DNA of 64,000 bases, taken from the NCBI GenBank assembly GCA_009823395.1, contig CM020510.1:6473773-6537772 (forward strand). Reading direction: 5' to 3'. The notes beneath the pieces were generated by a model. The model was not told the origin of the DNA and did no database searches. It saw only the letters and a program-made list of their open reading frames with translations. Source of the DNA: Thamnaconus septentrionalis. Taxonomy: Eukaryota > Chordata > Actinopteri > Tetraodontiformes > Monacanthidae. Shown in pieces: positions 51,952 to 64,000 of this stretch. How positions within the stretch are numbered: the first letter of the stretch is position 1; every line of letters begins with the position of its first letter. Both the position numbers and the translations under genes were made by a program.

Positions 51952-53800
51952 CAGTCTGTTTGTGGATGTGTGTGTTTTCTCAACACTTCACTCCTCAGAT
52001 GGTGAGAACTCAGACTTGTTTACTACGGCTTTGGAAAGGGTTTTGCAGGAACTTTAAATGTTGTGTTATTTTTTTTTTAGAACTTTTTTTATATTTTGAG
52101 CCAAATTACACCTCTAAAAAACTCCAATACACTACACATGATGAGAAAAAAATGTTTTGCCTTTATTTTGCTGCCCTGTCATGTTTGTCTGACTATGTTG
52201 GGATCCATGAATCATGGTAAAAAAAACAACAAAAAACTATTCGTTTCCCAAAATTATGTGTACAAATTCATTTATTGCTCAAACAGACTGTCGACTTCAC
52301 TTCGTTCGTACCGTGAGCAAACTGCCAGATTCTCACGGAATAAACAGCTGAAGAAAAAACAACAACAACTATGACAGCACAAAATAAAAATTAGCACAAA
52401 TCTTCACCTTTCCCACACATCAAGATGAGCCAATCAGTGGCAATGTTTGGTGACTAGTCTGTCGTGTCACAATATTTTCGCACAGAAAAATCTTCACATG
52501 ATGACTGTGAGACTTTTAGAGCAAAGGGCAAAATGGAACTAAGACGGGAGCAGTAAACAATGTTTATTACAATGACCATCGACACTCAATGCTCGTGGGC
52601 CTTTTGACCTTCTGACCCCCCTCCCTGTCTCTCCCTAATAATAAGTATTAATGAAATCATCAGCAGTTAAACAGACTTTCTCTTTCAGACTGGAACACTG
52701 GCCGTCGCACACAGTCGCCACTGTGGGCGTCCTTTCCCATCATGCCTCAGTGTTGTACTCCACCATTGACACGACTCTAACCCACTGACCCACAATAAAG
52801 TGTATTGTGATATGATAGCCTCGCACTATATGGAGGACGGCCGCGTGAATGCGAAGCATTGAGGCTGCGCACGAGCGGCCTGCCCAGTCAAACTCATGCG
52901 CAGCATTCAGATGACGCGTTGAAACAGTGAAGATCTGTGCGATGAATGAAGAGGAGCACAGTGAGTCGTCTGTGGTGACTCAGAGCCACCGACTCGCTGG
53001 TTCATCCCGGCGGAAGAACCAGGAGGATCTCCATTCACTGCCGTCAGAGTTGTAATACTATAATCAAGAAAAGAAAATCTTTCAATTCGAAACAAACATT
53101 GTATTGTAACAGTTGTAGCAGTAGGAGTAGTAGTTGTAGTTGTAGTTGTCTACAATTTCTCCCCTAAAAAATAACAAAAGTAATTAGTTTTGAACAGAAG
53201 AACAAGATATAATCTTTTTATCAAACGCTTGGTGACATGATGAGGGACATTTCATCATATATATCAATATCACGGGCATTGTACAGAAAGAAAATTCAAA
53301 TGAGTGATGAGTGAGTCATACTCAACTGTAGCCCATCTAAATTAAATTTGGCAAACTCACTTGGACATTTTCTCCTTTTTTTGTTTGATACAAATTCCAA
53401 AAAGCGAAACACTAATGGCAACTTGATGTTCCTCAACTCAGTCACATTTTGAGTGGAAGGTATTGAGTGCTAGTTTTCTGCTGGGACATTTAGTCCAGGC
53501 ATTGCCTTCACTGATGTTATTATTGGTTACAGCTGTGCCCAGAAATCTCAGAATTCCTTCGGAAGAATCTGACTTTTGTTTCAGAATTCTCAGATTAAAC
53601 GATGCGATGAGATGATGTCCACATTTCAGTGATAGCGTTGGACTCCCACAACTTTATGAGTTTGAAGAAAGAAAATGTTTCTATTGTGTGCCAGTTACTT
53701 CATTGTAGTGTCTGCTCTGCGGAGAATTCTTTCCACCAAAAGTCCCAATTAACCAATACAAACACTAAACACTGCAACGTTACCTGTGTGGAATCTGCTG
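51861..53800. other. intergenic DNA
   Basis: Contains a CA run (51911-51947) and AATAAA hexamers near 52338 and 52794. No gene seen on either strand. Confidence 0.6.
51911..51947 (+). repeat. (CA)18 microsatellite
   Basis: Uninterrupted CA dinucleotides. Confidence 0.95.
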
Positions 53801-53832
53801 AGGCGACACGCGCTCCATGCAGAGATTGGCAC

Positions 53833-53850
53833 TGCGCCAGCAGGGGGAGG
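53833..53850 (+). promoter_or_regulatory. CTCF-like motif
   Basis: TGCGCCAGCAGGGGGAGG is one of the best forward-orientation CTCF core matches in the window, just upstream of the possible promoter of the next gene. Confidence 0.45.
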
Positions 53851-53859
53851 TTTGGAGCA

Positions 53860-54151
53860 CTGACACGCAGCCCGCCGGGACTTCGATCCTGCAGCGGTGA
53901 CGCACAGTGAGCTCAGCGTCAGCGGCCCACTGCTGTTTCCTCCCCCTCTGCACACACACAAACACACACACACACACTGAGCGAGGAGTCACACGCAGGG
54001 GGAACCTCGGCTTTGCGGTTTCATCCTCCTCGGAGCGACTTCTTCCTTTTCTTTTTTTTGTCTTTTTCCAAACACCCAACCCTCAATCTCTCGCCCGCTG
54101 ATGATGATCCACCCTGATCACTGATTCCAACTCTGTTTATTCGTCAAACCG
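53860..54151 (+). other. possible non-coding first exon and promoter of the next gene
   Basis: A CpG-richer block that ends at CCG|GTAAGT (54152), a perfect splice donor. No ATG-started frame of interest crosses it, so it would be 5' UTR. In mammals RELT follows ARHGEF17 on the same strand and has a non-coding first exon, which would fit, but no relt coding sequence is visible here. Confidence 0.35.
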
Positions 54152-54863
54152 GTAAGTTAGACAACTTTATTTTTTTTTTTAATGGTCGCTGAAGCGGGCA
54201 GTTTGATTCCGGTCGAGGGTATTTTCCCCCTCTTCTTTCCTCAAAGCTTCTCCGACCGACCAGCGTGACCACTTTTACGCACTACGGCGATGACTTTATG
54301 AGAGGTTTGTCAGCGCGATGCTGCGTCTCTGCGCAACTTACGGAGGCGCCTACGGACTCTGTGACCGGGAGCTAGAAGTCACCGCACTTTGTGTTTGAAG
54401 GTTGTGTGTGATTCAAATGGGATTCAAGCCAACACTTAATAAATACACAGAGTATATTGAGGGGAATGAGTTGTAATTTTAGTTGTAGTTGTTACCAATC
54501 CAGCGTACAATTCTACAATTTTTTTACTTTTTTTTTTTTTTTTAATTTCCGAGGTTTCGCGATTGTAATTCTATCTGAGTCATTAAAAAAACAACATTTT
54601 TCCTGTATTTTTCTAGTTGCGCCTCGCTCAGCATCACCGCTAATTAGCATAATTTAATTGGCTTGTAAAGACAATGGGACTCGCCGTGTGCTCTCTAATA
54701 ACAGGGTGACGCACTGTCGTGGGTGCGTGATGACATCACCGGTGGTATGGCCTGGCCCCTACCCCTGTCTGTGACTCTGTCGTGTTTCCAGGGGGGCAAA
54801 GACCCTTCATCTGATTTATTGAGAATGTCTATTGTTTATAATGAGGACGAAAGAAAAGAAATG

Positions 54864-54864
<1 letters not shown>

Positions 54865-54922
<58 letters not shown>
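54865..54922 (+). repeat. (CA)29 microsatellite
   Basis: Uninterrupted CA dinucleotides. Confidence 0.97.
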
Positions 54923-54925
<3 letters not shown>

Positions 54926-55030
54926 GCCCAAGATGAGACTTCTTGTCATTTCTGCCCCTGGGCTTCTATTGTCTGAGACTAAATTCCTGCATGGCTTAAA
55001 TCAATAAGAGGCTCCCTCTAACACACACTA

Positions 55031-55089
55031 ACCCCCCCCCCCCCACACACACACACACACACACAGCTCCCTACACACACACACACACG
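55031..55089 (+). repeat. C-run followed by CA microsatellites
   Basis: A poly-C run, a CA run, a short gap and a second CA run. Confidence 0.93.
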
Positions 55090-55363
55090 CGCAGTCCGTC
55101 CAGAGGAGGCCCACGCACCACTACACTGGCTTCTCCCTGTGTTTTATCTTGTTTTCTTTTGCAACACTATATTGTTAATGAATGAAGTCGATGACTTGCA
55201 CACTTGCATGAAAAGTGTGAATTAACCCTTCAGCTTGCAGTCAGTTTGAAACCTGCACTGTGTAGCCACTGTGGTCATGAATTTCACAGAACAATGGGTT
55301 TTGTTTCATTGTTTGAAAGATGATCCCACATTTACTATTTTCCCCTCACAAGTGTGTGTACGA

Positions 55364-55370
<7 letters not shown>

Positions 55371-55407
<37 letters not shown>
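55371..55407 (+). repeat. (GT)18 microsatellite
   Basis: Uninterrupted GT dinucleotides. Confidence 0.95.
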
Positions 55408-55411
<4 letters not shown>

Positions 55412-55793
55412 GTCCCTTGCCAGGACATCATATTGTGTGCTTAATTGATGTTGCGGTGTGCTAGATCAGGGCTGACGCCTGTAATTATGCCACACAAGCG
55501 TAAATGCCCTAAATGAGGAGGTTGAGTGTGTAGCTGTGGATTTTTTTTGTTCCCCGTACACTAAATTTAATTTTACTTTCCTGCCAAAATTAGTATAATT
55601 CAAACCAAAGCAAGCTAAAGAGAGTTGAGAAAGGCATCGACGTGTGCATGCGATGGTTTTGACTGGCGTGCCGGGATTATCAGGGTTGACCTCAAGCCGA
55701 CCGGCCACTCGGCCATTACCACCTGTGATTGGAAGTCACACACAGGACACAGCGAGTCTGTAATCAGGGGGCCGATCCAGTTGTGATCATCCA

Positions 55794-55876
55794 ATCCATC
55801 CATCCATCCATCCATCCATCCATCCATCCATCCATCCATCCATCTATCCATCTATCCATCCATCCATCCATCCATC
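55794..55876 (+). repeat. (CATC)n tetranucleotide repeat
   Basis: About twenty CATC units with two CTAT-type variants near the right end. Confidence 0.97.
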
Positions 55877-55991
55877 TGCCCCAGTGATTGCAAATGCTTC
55901 CAGATGGCGTTCCGTGCCTGCCTGACCAATGTCAGCCAGGAGACATCGTGCCAGGGAGGTTTCACATCCTGACCAGAGCTGGCTCAGCACT

Positions 55992-55993
<2 letters not shown>

Positions 55994-56031
<38 letters not shown>

Positions 56032-56050
56032 ACACACACACACACAGACA
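55994..56050 (+). repeat. (CA)n microsatellite with GACA interruptions
   Basis: CA dinucleotides with a few CAGA variants, about 120 bases after the CATC array. Confidence 0.95.
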
Positions 56051-59000
56051 CAGACAGTGGAGGAAGACCTCAAGTTTAATCCACTTTTTATATGGAAAAA
56101 AATGGAACCGGTAATAGCGGCTGATTAACTGCGGCATCCAGCGTTTCTTCCTTGCAGTCTTCTCATGGGAAACTGTTTTTGAGCGGCTCACAGTGGCTCA
56201 CAGTGAACCGTCGAGACTGCAAGTCATGCTGCGGGAGGTTACTATGAGTTCATTCTCTCTGCACAGGAAGTGGAAAAGAGTCACTTCCAGGATGTTTATG
56301 GCTAAAATTTACAATGGGCCTGTGTCTGCTTCCTTGTCATATTCTAACCCAAGATACGATTTTCCTGTGAGTTGTGATTTCCGAGCCAAAAGGACGTGCA
56401 CCTTTTTTTTTGCCCCTCGCCAGTGATTGAAGTCGTTTAACAAGGCGTGCACACAGTATTGTGGATTAATAAACGGCACGGCACATATTAGCTCCGCAAA
56501 ATGACTAAATCCCAAGCGGAAAAACACATTTTCCTCACGCCGAGCGCTGCCTGGGAAAGACCTGGTCAGATTTTTCCAACGGCTAAAAAACAGTCATTAA
56601 GTCAATCCTCTGTATTTGTCAGACAAATGGAGATAACACGTTGGCAGTGTTGTTTTTACACCAAATGCACGTTTGTCGAGTGAAAACGTTGAGTTGTGGC
56701 CTGTGAGTGTATATGAGTGTGTGTATGTGTGCACTGGCACTGGGGAAAAGTTGACTGTGTGTGTAAGGACTGTGAATTATAGCGTTAAGGTGTTGGGACA
56801 TGAGGAGTTAATTGGTATCCCCAAGCTAACGATGCTGGTGATGTCAGAAGGGGAAAAACAAAGGTGCACACTCTGACACACAGGTTTAAGTAACTTGTGT
56901 GCTGTTTTAGGATTTGTTAGGGGGAGTTTGACAGTTGGATGGATGGCTCCTGTGTATTTTATCATTAACTATTTTGTGTGAAAAAAAATTCTTAAAAAAA
57001 GATTTTTTTTTTTTTTTTTTAAAGAATTTTGGTTTATTTTACCACTTTATATTTTATATTTTCATTTCCAGACCCTTTCAACTTTTGTATGACAATATGA
57101 CATCCAATATCCTGCTACTCCTCTTTAATTTTTCCACAACATATATCCAGAGTTTTATAAAATCAAATTCACTTGTTCTTGTACCCATTTTACACCCCTC
57201 ACTCTTTACCTAATTCAGCAAGAATTCAAAGCAATGCAGTGATGATCCATTGGAATTTTTTACTTGAGTTAAACCTTGTGGGGAACCAAGTCAAATGTAT
57301 CCTATTCTTGTATCTGGACCAGAGGGATGGACACAGTTGTGGAAAACATTTTTTTTTTTTTTTTTTTTTTGTGGCTATCAGCTGGACCCAGGCCTTCCCA
57401 GTGCCGTGTGCCGGAATTTCATGCGCTCTTGTTGTGACGTCTCCAGTTTCTCACCTGAGCTGTCAACAAACCCCACATCTTAACCTGCTCCATCCGCATC
57501 CTCTCCTCCGCACGTGCACTCTGCACGGCCACCCTGACCTCCTGACGCCGTACCTACTGACAGCTCGCCTGTGTAGAGACACAGGAGAAGCTCGTCAGGC
57601 CCTCCGTCGGTGTATGGTTCCACTGGAAAACCTGACCGCCAAGCGGCATGGCGTCAGCCCGAGGCAGAGGAGAGAGGAGTGACGGACGGCGAGAGACGGG
57701 CCAGAGGAACTCATTTGCGGACTCGGGTGTGAACAGCGACACACGGCCAATTACTGGACACGGCCCACGTAAAGAGACGTTGCCTAAGCTCCAAAGCAGA
57801 GAGTCTCGGCGAGGATCAGTCCTTCGTTTGCCGATAATGGGCACCTCCTTTGAGTCAAACAGCGGGTATGGTTGTCCCGATCGCGTCGTCCTCATACAAC
57901 GTGCACATTATCTGCCGATCCACGGAATGTCTGACTGACGGCGCGGTGCAATTACCTTAAACTGTCTTTTTGCCACCTCAGTCATTTTCTCTTGTATAAT
58001 CTAATCCGCAAGGCATAACTTAATCATCGTGGGCACGGTGACCAGCTGTTTCCCTGAGGGTGGACGGTAGGACTTCACCGGCGGCCGTTACCGGCGCAGG
58101 AACTATTTGTCAGGCCTTTCATACCTGATGACAAAGGGTTACTCCAAGTCTTTTCAACAAAGACAAGGAAAGCAGTAGTATCACCAAAATCCCTCTTAAC
58201 AAATCTTGCCAGACCACCTAAATAAATGGCGTCATGACCATATCCGTGCTCTGACGTGACAGCCGTGTATAAGAAACATATATACCTAATTGCCAAAAAA
58301 GGCAGATACAAATTAAGGCCAAATTTATCAACCTTACCGCAGAATCATGTTTTAAACTCAGAGAGTGCTCTACTGTGATTTCTGACCCATCATCACTTGC
58401 GACTGAACATACCAACCATGGTGACGGCCTGATAAGTGACATTCTAAATTGTAGTGTAACGTATAAGCTAATGCTTTGACTAGCAAATGCACATGGAATT
58501 AGCATTTTCTCGTTCACTCCAAGAACGTCTACACTGCGCGTCATTAGAGTTTAAAGTGGTAGTTCACCAAAGTGAACAACAGAGTCTCCGGACGACTCTG
58601 AAACCAGCGGCCTTAACATCAAGTTTTCAGCCAGCATTCCTGCTGTAGCTGCCGAGAGGGAAGCCCTGTTCATGTCAGCGCTTGTGATTTATGGCAAAGT
58701 AACTCGCGTTCCTCTAAATGGATGGCATTGTGTTGTGCCGTCATTCCTTCAAGCCAGTCTTCGAAAATGTAAGAGTATATAACTGACTTTGGCCATCACT
58801 TTATTAATTGCGAAAGAAAAAAAAACAAAGAGGACAAAATTCTTAATGGACTTAAACCTACAGCCAAGCCTACTGTTCACCAGGCCTTGTGCCAACCATC
58901 CAGCCTTAGCCTCACTTTGCCCTGGGGTGACGTTCACTACTGTCACTACCAAATGTTTACTTTGTTAAGCTTTGTGTAAACACATCGTAAATTCCAGACT

Positions 59001-60496
59001 GTAGTGGATTGTAAAAAATGTAACACTCACTGCGTTCATATTTGTTTCTGAGAAATTCCTTCCTTTAGTGTTGACAGGATACGTATGAATACCAACATAC
59101 GCAAAGTTGTTAAAACTGAAGAAGCAACAATAAAGACAATATTATATTGCCTTGTGTTTTTTGCCTCAAGCTGATTGGATTTACTGGCCACTCATGTGGG
59201 AATCATCTCCAGCTTCTTCTCAGTCTAAAGTGTGAGACCTTTGTTGGGGGGGGGGGTAAAACCCTGTTTCACATCTCAAAACTCCTTCTTAGGCCTCCAC
59301 TTATAATTATGACATATACAGTACAGAACAGGTTACACGTAATAAAACCATTTTTGAAGAAATCCAGGTCGTCTGAAAGAGCCCGAAGTCTTGATGAGCT
59401 GCGACTCATCCGAGTTCCCGTTGTTCACTGTTTGTCACGATAAAACGTTTGTTTGCAGGATGTTTAGCTACAAATCTTCCGAATGGATCTGTGAACGCTG
59501 AACCCTATTCTGTGTAAACTTGGCAAACCGAAGTGGACTGGAACCTGATGTTTGCTGCCTGAGTGGAGCGTCGGCGCTCCGATCCTCCAACCTCGACCCC
59601 GGCTTCTCTCCCGTCACTTCGCTCGACCACCCCGCTGAAAGACGAGGATCCCGCCTCATCCCACTGCTTCCTGTTCTGCGGTCCCTTCCCCTCCCTCGCG
59701 GCACCACGCAGGAGGATTTCTTGGCTCAGCTGCTGCATGACATCAAGGGGCCAAAAAAAGACTTTTAAACAGTTGCCGACTCCAGAGGAGTGCCGCAACG
59801 CCGAATAATGTCCATGTTTTTGTCCCGACTTTGCCATCATGGCTTTATCGCGACTATTTTTAGCTTGGTCGAACAAAACAGGAGAGGTGACTGGTCATCC
59901 CGTGTTGTTGGGACATGTTATTTGAACATGTCAAAAACAGGGCTGACGGTTTGGGGTAATTACTGTTTTAAGGTTTTTTGGAAGGGGAAAAGTCACTGCG
60001 CTGTTCTCCCTTTTCTTTATGGTTGTTTTTCAAACTGTGATCCTGTTTAGTTGAGGTTTTTATTTTTTCTTGCCTCGCATAAAGTGACGAAGGGATGAGT
60101 GGATGCTGCTGGTGTTGTTTGGGCTATTTTACAGATACCTCAGAGGCGTTAACATGGTGCTTTAATCTGCTCCACCCTCTTTTTTCCAACCCTCGTTCTG
60201 TTTATATATTGGTTTTCGCCTTCTCTCTCGATCACCCATCTGACTGCGGCGTCTAAACAAAACATAGGTAAAATGTTGAATTGTTATAAACAGTTTAAAT
60301 GTTTTAGCTGCACTGCGCGGGACTACGTAAGAAGAAAAGAGTCCATTTTTCACTCCATGGAGGAATATCTGTACAGAGTCACAGATGCTCACAGCAAACT
60401 TGACCTCGGCCTGCGTTTAAAAACACCTTTAAGAAGATAATTAGAGGTTTGAAAGCATGTTTGAGCTTAGTAAACGTATGCATAACATACGTCTCG

Positions 60497-60990
60497 GAAA
60501 AAGAAGGATTTCATTATGTTTTTGTTTTGTTCTGCTCTCCCCGGTCTTATGTCTTTACCTCTCTGTGGTTCATGGCTCATTCATATAAGGGAATACTTCT
60601 GCCGTAATTACAATTTTCTTTTGCATATTTCTTGTTCTTTTCGGTTGTATCAGGTCGACGCCCCAGCATTGTCCTTCGCTGCCTCTTTCGCTGCTCTGGC
60701 TTTCTTCTGCTGGGTCCTTTCCCCTTCTGTCCCCTGAAAATGTTGCTAGAAGTTACAAAATCTGGCAGCTGGAAGCAGTTCTAGCCAAAGCGTCATGGCA
60801 TCATAAACAAAATGGCCCTATAACAGGATAAAGTTTAAGACCTCGCCGTCTTATATAATGTCAGTGACTTACAAGTGTTGTGTAATTAGCGTTTATGGTT
60901 TGTTGGCGCTGCTGAATTTTAATGCTGTGTAGGAAGTTCATCTTGCAACTCAAACTGTGGCTGAGAGAATCTCCTGTGAGAACCGTACAG
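60497..60990 (+). repeat. 0.5 kb diverged duplication, copy A
   Basis: Aligns with 61907-62400 in the same orientation along its whole length. Shared blocks include GATAAAGTTTAAGACCTC, CTTATATAATGT, GTGACTTACAAG, GTTGTGTAATT and TTTTAATGCTGTGT. No inverted ends or coding frame seen. Confidence 0.8.
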
Positions 60991-61906
60991 TATAAGTCAC
61001 ACTGTTGCACCTTCACGTCTAGTTAAGCTTTGCTTGCCCGTCTGCCCTCGTCCGAGAGTGATTGAATCGGCTTATCAGCTCACCTGAGGCGGATGAATCA
61101 ACTCTAGGTTTAATCTTGTTTAATGAAACACTCATATATTTGGAAATTGGAGATCAATTGGAGAATCAATTTTCTATTACTCAGGATGTGGTTTAAGTGT
61201 CATACTGAGAGAAAAAAGGTGCCAAACTATTTTCTGTTCTGGTTTCTATACATACAATAATGTGCAACAGAAGTCTCAAAAGTGTTCCAACATCCTGCAC
61301 TGCTGGGAGGTTGAGGTGCAGGTGAAGTGGGAGATGATTTAGGGCTGTGGTTTATGTGGAGGAAGGGAAGTCTGGATTCTGCTTCTAAATGGAGAACATC
61401 TGAGAGCTCTGCTGGTGTAGTGCCCACTTTCTGGACTCCCTCCTGGGACATCCTGTCCTTTTGCACGCTCTTCTCCAAACACACTTGCACTCCTTGAACA
61501 TATATAAGACACATAATGATGCTGATGAAGCAGTTCAGGTGCTTTGATGTCCAAGAGTTTTTTTTTCTTTCCCTTCTGGCTCTACTGACACATTCGAATC
61601 AACCAGCTAGTAAAACACATGTTCAGGTACATCACTCTTTATCTTATCTTGGCTCTTTCTACTTGCTCTTCTCCATCATCAAGGGTTTGGTCTTAAGACT
61701 TGCTCACATGCTTGGAGAGAAGCTTTTAAAGCAGCATGCTGTCGCTATATGCAGACGACTTGAGTTTATACATTCACCACACCGTAAATCTAATGCATCC
61801 ATTTTAGTCATTGCCTACATGGAATTCCAGGACTGTGCTTTCTGGAAAAACCAAGCATTCTTCAGCCTGTCTAACCAGGTCTTTTTATAATTCCACTTTC
61901 GCCTCC

Positions 61907-62400
61907 AAAAAAGAGGGATTTAATTGTATGCACCCCCGTTCCTGCCTTTTCTGTTTTTCACCTCTGAGTATCTTTGTGCATCTGAATACATCTGGCCTGT
62001 AATTACATTTTCTTTTTATAGTCCTAATTCTATATCATGTGTTTTTTTTTTTTCATCAAGCGGACGCTCTGGCAGTGTCCTTGGCTGCCACTTTCTTCCC
62101 TCAGGCTCTCTTTCACTGTGTCGTTTCCCCTGTTGTCGCCGGAGAACTTTGCTAGGAGTTATTAAATCTGGAATCTGGAACTAGTTCAATGGAAGTATGG
62201 TGGTATTATAAGCAAAATGCCCCCATAACACGATAAAGTTTAAGACCTCACCCTATACCAGACTAAACCTTATATAATGTTAGTGACTTACAAGCGTTGT
62301 GTAATTGAGGTTTATGGTTCATCGCTGCCGCTGGATTTTAATGCTGTGTTCGAAGTTCATCTTGCACTTCAAGTTGTGACTCCTGTGAGAAGCATACATC
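61907..62400 (+). repeat. 0.5 kb diverged duplication, copy B
   Basis: Partner of copy A, 1.41 kb downstream, same orientation, with a short extra segment near 62255 (CTATACCAGACTAAA). Confidence 0.8.
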
Positions 62401-63059
62401 ACTGACAGTGTCTCTCTGGGTCACTATGCAGAAAAAAAGATGTGTTTCACTTCTTGTGATGATGAATTTTAAGTCAATGCAAGAATTTCTGAGAAAGAAG
62501 TTTGCCATGGCATTAAATTGCAATTTTCTTTTGGACTAGCAAGCTAAGGAATGTGGAATGCAACTAAATGTACAACTGAACATCCTTTGGGAGTGAACAG
62601 TATAATTACACAGCATAAAATGTCAAAACCAAAGTAAATGTACCTCATACTGGTGTGTGTGTGTGAGTGTGTGCGTGCGTGTGCACAGTGACCACAAAGA
62701 GAAAGAGAATGAGTGGGTTTGGAGAACAGAGGTGTTGATTTTCTTGCTAACTTATGTTTAAAACATGATGACTTGCTGCGTTATAACACACCCACACGCA
62801 CATGTATGCACGGCAAGCACGCGAACATGCACGGTCTCAGCGGTGGTGGGTGGGGCCTGTGGTCAGACTGACTCTATAAGACTCACAAAGGTGGCCTGAA
62901 TGAAGCACTCAGGCTGTCAGAGGTTCGTGTCACTCGTCCAGCTGTTAGGGTTCAGTCTTGGCTTCATAGATTCAGGGATTCAGGGATTTTTATTTACATT
63001 TTTTTTTAAAAAGAACCCATCAGTATTTTAATTTTTATTGTGCACTGTGAATACCGCCA

Positions 63060-63250
63060 GCTATTTTTTTGAGATTTTTTTCCCTCCCAAATCAAGTCGG
63101 AAATCCAGTTGTTTTACTTGAGAAATTGCAGAGAGCAGAACTTTCCGAGCGTGTATTCGAGTCCGGTCCTGACTCACCATTTGCGGCTGCTTACAAAGCA
63201 TCCTCGCCAAAGTTGCCACGGCAACTGAGTCATTCAACTGCAAGTGCGGG
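63060..63250 (+). other. possible exon ending at a strong donor
   Basis: GTGCGGG|GTAAGT at 63251 is a strong splice donor. A pyrimidine-rich stretch ending CCAAATCAAG near 63096 could be an acceptor. The frame from 63069 has 61 codons but begins without a recognised motif. Could be a 5' UTR exon of the downstream gene. Confidence 0.2.
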
Positions 63251-64000
63251 GTAAGTGTCCGGCGGTTCTTCTCTCTCTTCTTTCTCTTCTCTCTGCCGTC
63301 TCACATGCCGTCTTGTGTTTCTGCTCCGGGACTCAGGAACTGAAGAGTTTCCTTGTGTCCTCTCAAATTCTGCCAAACTGAACTGCATCATCTCTTCTTC
63401 TTTTTTTCTTGGTCAGTGGCTGAGTTGTCTGTCTGTTCTGCTGTATAAAAGGAGTGACTGGTAGGCCAGGTAGAAAGCAGAAGGAGAAAGCTGCCACTAA
63501 TTGTTGATCTTGACTGTCATCACGTCCTGTTGGACTGGAATCCTGCTGCTGTGTCAGTCATCTCCAACTCTGGAAGTGAAATCGCTGCAATACGCTGCCT
63601 TGCTGTAATTTTGCAGTCATGTAATCGAGGCCACTAATGACAACCTGCCGCATGATGAAACCTTGAAAGACCTTCAAATGCTTTTTCTTGCTTCATCATG
63701 ATTTTTGGGAAAGTGTGTGATTTTTCTTTTTTTTGGTTTTGGTTTTTGACATTGCCAAAGCCGTTGTTTCTGTTTCTGTCTGATTATTCCGAGGTGCAAG
63801 TCATTTCTCTCATCATTACCAGATGAAAGTTTTCGCACTAGCCTTTTAAACATCAGTCTCCTGCTTTAAATGGATCATTCTTCTAGGACACAAATGACAA
63901 TAATTGTGCGAGTGAAGCCGGTGAAGCTCCAACCTGAACGTTAACCGCTGTGTCAGGATGCTAAATAAACCTGATAATGGGAGTCTTTGCCAGGGGGACG

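Larger units (their letters stand above)
54152..64000 (+). other. probable intron or intergenic DNA downstream
   Basis: No recognisable coding exon on either strand. Contains CA/GT and CATC microsatellites (54.9-56.05 kb), a T-run (57349-57370), a diverged 0.5 kb duplication (60.5 and 61.9 kb) and a second strong donor-like CGGG|GTAAGT at 63251. Confidence 0.5.

Noticed and set aside
55794..55876. CATC array considered as a CRISPR-like or minisatellite locus
   Set aside because: A simple 4-base tandem repeat without spacers in eukaryotic DNA.
8221..56114. Many ORFs rich in Cys-Val or His-Thr repeats
   Set aside because: They are translations of GT/CA microsatellites.
57648..57938. 96-codon frame MASARGRGERSDGRRETGQR...
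   Set aside because: It starts at an ATG with acceptable context, but I recognise no domain, and no splice signals or neighbouring exons support it. Possible only if conservation is shown.
59505..59876. Overlapping ORFs on both strands near 59.5-59.8 kb
   Set aside because: Composition-driven open frames on both strands with no recognised domain; most lack a good start context.
1..64000. An undescribed multi-gene system
   Set aside because: All convincing coding sequence belongs to one known gene; the rest is introns, UTR, repeats, one tRNA and probable regulatory DNA.

Overview
This is vertebrate nuclear DNA, almost certainly from a teleost fish. It shows a large exon-intron gene with GT-AG splice sites, many CA/GT microsatellites, small inverted-repeat transposons and a nuclear tRNA. 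Nothing in it is bacterial, viral or CRISPR-like. The species cannot be named from the sequence alone. | The window is dominated by one plus-strand gene, arhgef17 (Rho guanine nucleotide exchange factor 17, also called TEM4). I could trace it from its start codon at 1970 to its stop codon at 48400-48402 in 24 coding exons. Exon 1 (1970-7250) alone encodes a serine-rich, mostly disordered N-terminal region of about 1,760 residues. After a 27.5 kb first intron, exons 2-7 encode the catalytic DH (RhoGEF) domain. Exons 8-12 encode the PH-like module, and exons 13-24 encode the C-terminal beta-propeller region ending in the family's conserved tail. Assembled, the exons give about 2,791 residues, but only if three single-base frame breaks are allowed for: exon 1 near 2081, exon 15 near 43938-43943, and exon 20 at 45963-45966. 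There are no stray in-frame stops, so sequence or assembly errors in low-complexity tracts are likelier than a dead gene. | Layout: 1-650 AT-rich, possibly the 3' tail of an upstream gene; 1380-1969 promoter and leader; 1970-7250 exon 1; 7251-34758 intron 1, with microsatellites, a dispersed repeat family, a Tc1-like MITE and a GC-rich block at 29.4-30.2 kb that looks like an internal promoter with a phase-compatible alternative first exon; 34759-48402 exons 2-24, with a tRNA-Met(CAT) gene inside intron 3 and a textbook hAT-type MITE inside intron 23; 48403 to about 51.85 kb the 3' UTR; then intergenic DNA. At 53.8-54.15 kb a promoter-like block with a CTCF-like site ends in a consensus splice donor. 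This may be the non-coding first exon of the next plus-strand gene (relt by mammalian gene order, an inference), with the rest of the window as its intron. That part carries long CA and CATC arrays and a diverged 0.5 kb duplication (60.5 and 61.9 kb). | The main points to follow up are the possible short arhgef17 isoform from the internal promoter, the 38-residue polyglutamine tract in exon 15, the three frame breaks, the repeat family in intron 1 and the 60.5/61.9 kb duplication. I found no evidence for an undescribed multi-gene system.
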